The notes under the pieces are model-generated. The model saw only the letters and a list, made by a program, of their open reading frames with translations. It made no database searches and was not told the DNA's origin. The position numbers and the translations under genes were made by a program. From Symsagittifera roscoffensis (lineage: Eukaryota > Xenacoelomorpha > Acoela > Convolutidae), in NCBI RefSeq assembly GCF_963678635.1, contig NC_087067.1, positions 16,135,018 through 16,199,017 of the forward strand: a stretch of DNA of 64,000 bases, written 5' to 3'. Below, piece after piece: positions 41,101 to 51,845 of the stretch. Every line of letters begins with the position of its first letter. Position 1 is the stretch's first letter.

Positions 41101-44100
41101 TCTCTAGATCACAAAAATGTGAGATTAAATAAAAAATTTAAAAAAATTGATATTTTAGGGTGCGTGCTTGACCTATGTTTCGACTGCCGGCACTGACAAG
41201 CCTGAGATCAAAGTTGTTGTAAATTAATTTTATACATATGATATATTGTATGAAAGTTGTTTTACAATAGCCCATTTTTAGATGAGTACATTAGCCATTT
41301 AGATTGGTACAGTAGCATAAAAAATCGATTTTAATGCCGGAAATATTGATTAAAATCAAATTAAACGGGTTTTTGCAGAGGAATACAATTAAAATCTCTG
41401 CAAAAATGATTTAATTCAACTCTTTTTTTCTTGCAAAACTTGCGTTAAATTTTGTACTCAAGCAAAATTTTTATTAGAGCTACAAGGAGCAAAAATCATA
41501 TCGCAGACTATAGAGATTAGGGGAATCCTTTTTGAGGTTTGCAATATTAAGGGCTCTTGCGATTTGAAAGTGAAACTGTGCAACTTTTCTGCAAATTTCA
41601 TTTTCGTTATCAATATTTTAGGCGCAATTATGATAGATTTAAATAATGCAATTAAAAAACTCTTTTCAGAACAATTCATTGTCGGTGCAGAAAAAATGCA
41701 TATAAGTGAAACTCGGTTAGTTTGCTTTCATGCCGAATATCACCATAAAAAGTAAATTGAAAAGTATACACTAAATTTTTGTGTCCAGTTTTTTCTATTT
41801 TTATCTGTATATAATTTGTATAAAATAAGTATAGAAAAAAGTGACAAAAGTCAATTTAAATCAATTTCTTGTTTTTAAAAGCTGTATGAAAAAGCAAACG
41901 GAAAAAAATAAACAAAAATGGATTTAAATTAATTGAGAATCGATTGCAATTGATTTTTGAAGCTACATTCATCTATAAAATAAATCGATTTTAGTTCGAT
42001 TAAAATCGTTTTTTGTTCCTTTCCAAAATTATCTGATAAAATCAATTGTAATCCGTTTCTTGTCAGTACATGTGTGCTCGACCTATTCTTCGACAGTGCT
42101 CGAGCTATGTTTTGACATTTTCGACTAAAAAAATTAATTGACCAAAAATTTTGATGTTTTTTGCTTTTCAATTGACTTTTTGTTGTCATGCTTAAACTGA
42201 AAGAAAAATATAAAAATCAATAAAACGCGAAATTCTGGCATCGAAAAATAGTTCTTACCAAAAACTGAATCTTTTAATTTTGTTTTGAGTTTTCTTACAA
42301 ACATGGATTGAAACTCGTGGAGGAAACGTGGAAGAAATTTAAATAGAATTTATACTTTTTAGCTCAGGGAACCCTTGGAAAAAAGGTTTACCTCTGAAAT
42401 TCTAGTTGTTTGACAAAAAAGTCTCCTCGAATGAACTGGAGGTCTTTTCTGAGCAGATTTTCTTGCTCAATTTCCCAATTAGGTTATGCTCGACTTATTT
42501 TTTGAGTGTGCTTGACTTATAATTCGGCATTAGACACTTGAAAAATTAGGTTAAGCTCGACTTATGTTATGACTATGCTTGACTTATATTAAATTTTGGC
42601 ATTCTTGATTGAAATCAGGCAAGTTTTGACTATGTTCCAACATTTTTTTGACTTTCTCGATCAAAATTTGGTATGTTTTGGGTTGTGATTACTTTATTCT
42701 GCTTCTCGACCAAGGATTTTTTTTCGAAAAACTGCACCTTCTCAACTTTCAAAGTCGAAACAAATCGAGCACCTCAACCTGGCTAATTATGTTTCAGTCG
42801 GATAATTATAATTTAGATTACGATTAACAACTGTAAGTTTACAATTAAATTGACTATTGGGAGTCTCGTACAGCAAAGTTTCCTTCCGTTTGCTTTTATC
42901 TTGATTGATTTTGATTTCTGTAACTATTTCAATGTGGTATGCTGATGACTTACTTTCTTCCGCGTTGGTGCAAATCAACAGAATCTAAGCTTTCTAATTA
43001 AAGTTTATAAAAAAGAGACAATTTCCTAATCTTCAATTCAGACCAAACTGAAACCCCTACGCCCTAGAATCACTGCAATTTTGTCTGATGACGCAAATTC
43101 ACGATCAAGGCATCACAAGATAATTAGAGCATACAAGAACCAGACTGCTGGCATCAGAATAAATCTTTGGTTGCTCCGACTGCCTTTTAACTGGTCTCAA
43201 AAACTTTTTGGTAACTTAAACAATGACAAACTATGAACTTTAGGCTGATAATGTCGTTCAGACTGAATTTATGGAATTAATAAGACCATTTGCCTAATTT
43301 CAATTTTGAAACATTTTTGTGGCTAGGGATAATTCACCAAGCGTTAATTATTCGCATTACAAGGCAGATAAAATGGTGGTCATATTCTCTAGAACTAATT
43401 TCTATGATTTTTTTTTGTTCGGGTATTTGAAAGAAGTTTGAATAGCTTACAATTTTACGTATATTTTAGCTAACTCGGCTTACAATGCTGATCTAAATTA
43501 ACCGGAAAAAACAAAAATTTTAAAAATTTATACACGTTTTTCACATACTGGTCTAAGAATAAACACCAAGTAAGGAGACCAAGAATTGCTTGCATTTGAC
43601 CAGAATTATCATAGTTCATTTTATTTTGCATAATTTCATTTTGGATAATTCACCACGCGTTAATCATTCGCATTACACTTCCAGCTCCAAATAAGTAAAA
43701 GAGCAGTTTAGTTAGACTCATTACAGGTTGCGCATGAGGTCCTGTTAATAAGGCTTACAAAAAAATTGCCCTCACGGCGAGGCCCTCGAAAATCAAGGCC
43801 CCAATGAATTCTGAATAAAAAGTCACCCCAACATAAAAATCTCCATATTTTCAGAAAGTCGGATCAAAAAATTTAAATGCAACTGAAAAAACAACGAAGT
43901 TTTTGATGATTGCTGTTTGTATATCTAAGTTAATAACCGTAAGTCGAACACCTTTTTTAACAAATCTATTGAATTTGGCTCTAATTGACTTTCATGAAAG
44001 CTAATAGGTGGTGTTATACTTTTCATGATTGCATCATACAGGTCTACTTACATATTCGGTCGATTTTTTTTAGTTTTGCAATTTCATAAAATTTTATTTA

Positions 44101-47100
44101 TGAATGCAGATAAGAAAACACTGATCGCACTGATTGATTTAGGTAATATAAACGCGATCAATTTTTTTAAACTTATTTCCAACAAGGCAGATATAATGGT
44201 GATCATATTCTCTGGAACCAATTTCTACGTTAATTTTTTTTGGTTTGGGTAAATCTCTGCAGCTTATTTGAAACAAACTTGAATGGCTTACAATTTTACG
44301 TATATTTTAGCTAACTCGGCTTACAATGCTGATCTAAATTAACCGGAAAAAAACAAAAATTTTAAAAATTTATACACGTTTTTCACATACTGGTCTAAGA
44401 ATAAACACCAAGTAAGGAGACCAAGAATTGCTCACGTTTGACCAGAGTTATCATAGTTCATTTTTTCTTGTAAAATACAGCAAAAATTTTGCTTGTTTTC
44501 GTATTTCATAGCTAATCAATTTTTTTGCTTGAATTATCAACAAGAAAAAAAGTTTTATTTATTGTTTCCAAGAGTATGGTCGGAACACTGTGTGCAGGGG
44601 CGGATCAATGACTTTCTATAGAGACGGGGGACGGATTTAAAAAAATCGAAAATTTGTTCGACCTTTTTTTAGGTCGACCAAATTGATTTTCCGAGCTCTC
44701 CCAAATGGCTAAAAAGACCCGTTTTGGTCAAATGTGCCGAAGGCAAAATTTTGAAAAACAGGCCAAAAAAGCAATTTTAGGCTTTTTTTGGAAAACATTG
44801 ACCACGAAGTTGCGTTTTTTGGTGCGCGCTCCCCACTCAAAATTCGTGTATATTGGCGCCCGAGGCGCCTTTAGAAATTTCTTAGGGTTCGTCACCAAAT
44901 ATGGATATCTCAAAATAGTACAAAGAAGGGACCCTTTGGGTCGGTAGGGGGGTCGAAACCCTGAGGAAGTGGGGCGTCTGCCCACGCCCACCCCCTAAGT
45001 CTGAACCTGACTGTGTGCGAGTTTCACAGCAACCAGCTATCCTAGTTCATATTTGCTGTTGTTTTATTCCAATTGTACTCAAAAATTGTACTCAAAACAG
45101 GCTATTTCAAAACATACCTCTATCTGTTGCGTAGCCAACAAATTGAGAGCAAACTGTGTAAAAAGCACATGCTGTCAAGAAATACCAGCCGGAGGAACCT
45201 CCCTCTATGTCGAATTGTTCCAGAAGATACGGAGATAGTCCAACACCTAAAAATTCTAGCGGCACGCCAAGCAAAATCAGAAGTACGCTGAAAGCCCAGA
45301 TTCCACGAATAGCCAGGAAGTCGAGGACAGCTTGAAAAGTGCTGGCCGTTTTTTCTGACAACTCATTTTGAGGCGAGTCATCAGTGGGTTTTAACTTAGG
45401 CTCGTCTTCCTCATTAATGTCGCAGGTTTTCTGGTCCAACAAACTGTAATGTAAAAAGATTTTGTTAAATTAAAAAAGACTAAAACTCCTAGTTACTATA
45501 AAGAAAAAATGTGCACAAATATTTTAAAAAAAACTTCATAGAAACGTCCAAATCAGCCCGCATCCAGTTTTCAGCGTTGATAACCGATTATATTGTGATA
45601 CTATACCGAATTATTTAAATTGAGAAAAAAATTTCTGATCAATTAATAATCAATTATAATATCTTTTATTGAAATCAACTTATAATCAATTATAAGACAT
45701 TTTAATCGACTATAATGAAGCTTTCCATCTATTTTTTGATATAATTTTATCGATTATAATCCATCTTTTTTATCCGGTTTTTCAATTCATGTTTTGCACA
45801 AAAATCCATTATAGTCGAGTATAATCCCTTTCGCTTGACAATTTTGTCTTTAAAATTGCATCTGAATTGCTTATATTTTATGCTTTTCGTAGGTTTTGGT
45901 TCCTGTGAAAAATGAAAAGTCTGTTTTTAAAGTTTTCAAATAAATTCAAATTTACCCAGTTTTTGTTTTTTCTTTTCTTTTCCATTAAAATTGTTTCATG
46001 ATGCAAATTTTAAGTTTTTTTAACCACCAGAACATGAGCAAATTGTTTTCGTTTCATGATTGATTCGAAAGGGTTAATTTTCATCTACAGCGGGAAAATT
46101 TCAGTATACGTGAAAAAAATATCTTTCAAACTTTTGTTTCGTGGTTAAACTTTGTGTTCAGACAAACCAAAGCGTGATAAAAGATCTCGCATTTAGAGAT
46201 TTTGTTATTGACTGATAATAATAACCCATAGGGTATAATTCAAATATATTTTGGGTGGGACAAAATCTTGGCAAAATAAAAAATTATAATCGATTATAAT
46301 TGATTTTATGTTTTCTATTAACAAAAATCAGTTATAATCGATAATAAGAGATTATAATATCTTGGAAAAAATCACGATTATAATCGATTATAAATCTTTT
46401 AAACACTTTATTTTGGTGCCAAAAGTAATTTATTCTGAAAACTCTGATATTTTCACAATAAACTACCTTTGGGGCCAAATTTTGAGAAATATTAGATTCT
46501 GGTTTGGGCTTTTGAGGGTGCTGGTAAATAGAAAACGACTCTTTTACTCCCCCCAAAAAAATTAGCAAGTCTAAAATGTACTAAAAATTGTATCGAAAAA
46601 AGTTGCATTCTAGCAGTGAGCATGTTTGTTGTCTTTTTTAGACTGTTTATTTGCTGTTAAAAATATTCGTTGTTTGTTGTCCTTCAACTCAGTTAATTAT
46701 GATCTTACGATTTTTTTTCGTCGTCTTCGTTAATTGATCCATAAGGTAGAGCATAGAATGTCAGCAGGGCCAAAACTATCTCGATTGCCCCGGATGTCAA
46801 AAAGGGAAACTTATACCCTCCTAGGGAGTACATGGCACTGCCGATTGGGGGTCCGATAGCTACACCGAAGCCGACTGCTGACTCAGCGAGGGACGTGATT
46901 CGACCGGCGTATTGGGGTGCAATTGAAGTTAGTAGGGGGATCCCAGCACCATACACAAGACTGCCTCCAAGTCCCAGGAAGATTCGGCAGATGAAGCTAA
47001 GAGTTGAAAACCACAGGTGGGCTGAAATAAAAATGATTGCAAGTGGCTCTTTTCTACCTCCACCACGCCCACCCCCCCCCCCCCCCCTGTAGCTGGTTCA

Positions 47101-50100
47101 AAAAGAGCCCGCTTGTCTTAACGGATCAATGATTGGCATTATTTCATCCCATCAAAAGATTAAAAGATTTAGAAGTGCTGTAGGATAATTGCCATTTTTA
47201 AAGATTTTTGTTCAAAAAATTACTATTTGTTTTGGTTAAGTGCAGCGGAAGTTGTTCAGCACAAAGCAGGACAATGTGGAAATGATCTTGACATGAAAAT
47301 GAGTTTCATTTACCTAGCGTCTTAAGGCCTCACTAAAAAATGCAGCCCAAAATTTACCCAAAAAGTGCATTTTTCCCCCGAGTAATATCACTTTGAACTT
47401 ATCCCCGACCATAACGATGTTGCGACCCCATATAATGTTGCCCCGACCATAACAAACTTCGACCGGATAAAGATAGGCTGAGGTTGATAGTGTTGAATAT
47501 ACAAGTTTCGAAATATTGATTTGTTTTCACTACTACCCGTCTCCAAAACTAGCAACCCCCCCTCCCCCCTCCCCCTCAAATATCTGTCGCAGAAGCTTGA
47601 AAATTGGCCCTCGAGTGATCCCCAGGCAAAGTTTAGCCTTCTTACCTACTTTTGGTATCTTTTAGGCTATTATTTGAACAAGCCAAAAAAACCTTTGATG
47701 TTTTAAAAAAAAAATTGTTTGGGGCTCCAAAACTTCGGCCTAAACAGGGTATTTTTAGTGGTTTGGCAGAGTTCGGAAAATTGATTTGGTCGACCTAAAA
47801 AAACGCTTGACAAAATGTTCAAAATTTTTTTGAATATCCGCCCCCTCGAGAAAATCCTAGACCTACCCCTGGCCATGCTTACAATTTATGACGTCCATTA
47901 GCCCGAATGCCGTATTAGATATAGCCCCCAGAAGAGCGCCGGAGAGAAAGAGAACTTTGTTCCACTCGGGTTTGACCACGAACGGCAGCAGGACCGAGAA
48001 GAAGAACATCGAGAAGTCGAAACAGCCGACGATGGCCCCCACGAGCAGTTTCGATACACCTGCATTATGAATAACAGTCAGCTACAAGGAGTGGGCGGTG
48101 TATATTTAGACAACCATTTAAATAGTGGTATATAAACCAGCCAAGTGAAGTAGAGATTATGCACAGAAGTTTTAATATTTGGCTCAGACGAAATGCCTAA
48201 AAATGCCTAAATTTTCAGTTTCACCGTGTTTTGATCATAACTGTCCAAAAAGGGCCTAAAACGAAACGCCGAAAAGTGCCTGAAAGATATCAGTTCCTGC
48301 CGAAAAAAGAGGATCAATCAGAATCGAGATATAAAAAAAACAAATATACGCAAGAATAACAAAGATCGAAGCTGAGCTTCGCACGACTTGCTCAGAACAA
48401 AATGTCAAAAATCAAAAGTTTTCTGTTGAAACCAACATAGGCTGAAAAAATTTAGAATAATTACACAGCAATTATTATAAAAATCATTTGCATAAAACAG
48501 AAGGTCGATCCGGGCTACTCAAGCTCCATTCATTTTTTCTCATAACCAATAAAGAGAAACGCTCGAAACAAATAGCGTAAAAAGATACAAATTTGGAAAC
48601 AAAAAAGTTACAGCTAACTGTGCGTGGACCTTGAAGCATAAAGCCAATTCAAATGAACACGACCAAACAAGGAGATCAAGATAATTTGAACAAAAAATCT
48701 ATGAAAAAATCTCGACGACAAACTCTGGGTAGACGGATTCCCCTTATTTGAAAACTGTGAACTCAAAAGCCTAAAACAGCAAAAATTCTAAAGACTATTT
48801 TGCATGAGAAGAAAAAGCCGACTGCTAAGATTAAAACTATATGGATAAGAGGTATATTCATAGCAAATCTGCTAAATGAGACAATTTAGAAAAACTACTC
48901 GCATATAGGCAAACAGGAAAAGATGCCAATAACCTTACAGTAAAGATAGAAAACTATAAAAACAGGGTGAAAATTTTTTTTTCTTCGAAAAATTCCAAAA
49001 AATTACAAGTTTGGCTTTAAGAAATTTATTTTCGGTTATTAGTCTTAAAACAATTTTTGGCACAAAAACACATTTTGGTTCAGCCTAAAACGGAAAGTCC
49101 CCAACTGGTGGCCCAAGAAGCAGTGCTGTTATACCCACTTCTAAATAACAGCAAGGAAAGTTTAAAAAGGCAAGGAGATCTCAAAAATGTAGAAATGCAA
49201 GTCCTAAAACCGGTCGCAAGCTAAACAGAACTACGGATCTCTGAAGGTTTTTCATCCGGTTCAAAGATTGAAACAAAAATTTTATATAGAAAAACTCACA
49301 ATTGACATGACGACATGAGATTGAGACGACAGGTGAGAGTTAAAACATGTAAAATGAACTGTCCGACTTAAAGCGAAGTATCTTTCTAAAGCGAAATTCA
49401 GTTGGAGAATTTGCGTGAAGTGTCGTCTTAAAGTCCCACCAAACACTGCTGTTATCTTAAGTGCTGTCCTCTTGCCAGCAGAAAAAGTTTTTTTTTCAAT
49501 TTCTTATTTTCATCAGTTTTGAGCTTGTGTTGCATTTATTGATTGCCATTCATTTTAAAATATAAACCACCAGAAGCTGGTAGCCTAAGAATATGACAAA
49601 ACATTTCTACAAAATCAAATTTCGTTCGAGTTTGGAATAATTTAAGCCGCCATTTACGCTTACATTGATAAATTTTCATGATGTCATTAAACATTTTGAG
49701 CACTAATGTTGATTTGAATCAAACTTTTTCTCGACTTTTTACATAGTTTTTTGCTCAAAATGTGGCCTAAGTTCATTTTTTATTGATTTGTTAAATTAAT
49801 TCTGCGCGCAAAATCTTATTGGTATCAACCGTTTTCTTGTTGATTCGTTAAGCTTGTTTTTTCTCAAAATTTGACGTACAATAACGATTCATTACGATTG
49901 CATCAAAATCTGCCTTATATCGACCATTGACGCAAGATAATTTAGATCTTGAAGCAAGACAAAAATCAAGAACAAGATTTGAAAACGGATACTGAGAAAT
50001 GAAAAATACCGAAACCCTTAAAACCGAAGGGAAACTTTGCAAAACAAATGAAACCTGCTGTAAAAATTACCATATAAAAAGCCCATTAATAAAGGATCTG

Positions 50101-51811
50101 ACAACATCCCATCAAAATGCACAACACTAGAAGAATAGATCCTTTAAAACGCTAATTACCGCATTTGTAAGAGTTCAAACTTTTGGAAAACAATCTCGCC
50201 TGATTCGGATTTGTGGTTTAGCATATCCTAGCTTGAGGTGCTCACTTTATGTTTCGACACTCTCGACCAAAAGTTGATGTTTCGACGGTCTTGGCCAAAA
50301 TTTGATATGTTTCGACCATTCTCGACCAAAATTCGGTATGTTTGGACCATGCACGAAGCAAGCAAGACTTGTTTCGGTCGTTTTCGGCCATATTTGGGTA
50401 TGTTTCAACTTTCAAACAACATGAGTTATCCAATTCTAAACGTTTTAATCTATGCTTTTTATGTAACATTGTGATTTGCAATTTAAATGTATTGTAGAGA
50501 TAATTTATTTTTGAGCTATTTACTGCAATTTGAATCGTTTGGAATTTGAGACGAAAATGTTAAAAATTATATAGTTATTTGAAAAAAATTTTTATTTTAG
50601 CTTCCGAATTACTGCGGGCAATTTTTCTACCGAGCTCGAGGTATATTTTGTCCGAGCTCGACCCGCGCTCGATCATTCTCGTGGCATGTTTCGATCGTGC
50701 TCGAGGCATGTTTCGACCCTGCTCGAGGTATGATTCAACCGTGCTCGAGGAACATTTCGACAGTGCTCGAGGTGGTATGTTTCGAGTCTGTGCTCGACCC
50801 AAACAACTGTCTCGACTATTCTTTTTCGGTCGAGCGCTGACATGTACTCGACCTCGAATTTCGAAACAAAAAGTGAGCACCTCGACCCGGGTTGTACCAG
50901 ATGGACTCAAAAATTAACGGAAAATATAGAACTACGCTACAAAGTGACTTCATTCCATACAAGCCCGCAAGGCATACAATTTTTTTCAACCCTTTTAGAT
51001 CACAGCCCCAACCACAATCTATCATCTTGGGATCACAAAATAGTCGGAAAAAGATGACCAATTCATTTCAGCTTGTAAGCAAAATTATAGCAGCAAAAAG
51101 AAGCAAAAAACTATCGCGCAAGGAAAGGAGCAAGAAACGGGGAGTAAAAAAGAGTTCAAACACACCATTCGGGCTGAAAAAAGAACGATAAAAACGAATG
51201 AAGAAAAGTTGTACGACTTTGCTCGACGTTGTTCATCTTTGTTAGAATTAATCGATCATTGCTCAATTTTGAGTGAATTTGTTAGATTTTACCGATAATT
51301 AATCGAGACGTTCTAATTTGCGAAGATACTCGGACATCATTTGGCGGTTTCTGTCAAGTCATGAGTCAAACACCTCAGCCAGAGCAGCAGCAAAAAATAA
51401 TAGCCAGTGCTATAAAATTGAGGAGCGTATATTCGTAGAGCCCGGTTCCCAATTTATGTTCCAGTTTTCTCTTTAAAAAACTGATATATTTTGTTCGCTT
51501 TGACCAAATTTTTGTATGTTTCGACTTTCTCAACACAACAAAAAAATTTCTTGAGCAAAACTCGATTTGTGTATGTATGTATGTATGTATGTATGTATGT
51601 ATGTATGTATGTATGTATGTATGTATGTATGTATGTATGTATGTATGTATGTATGTATGTATGTACGTATGTATGTATGTATGTATGTATGTATGTATGT
51701 ATGTATGTATGTATGTATGTATGTATGTATGTATGTATGTATGTATGTATGTATGTATGTATGTATGTATGTATGTATGTATGTATGTATGTATGTATGT
51801 ATGTATGTATT

Positions 51812-51845
<34 letters not shown>

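Noticed and set aside
50575-50917. Paired 111-codon ORFs on opposite strands
   Set aside because: They are produced by CTCGAG-rich repeats inside the TIR element; composition is repetitive on both strands.
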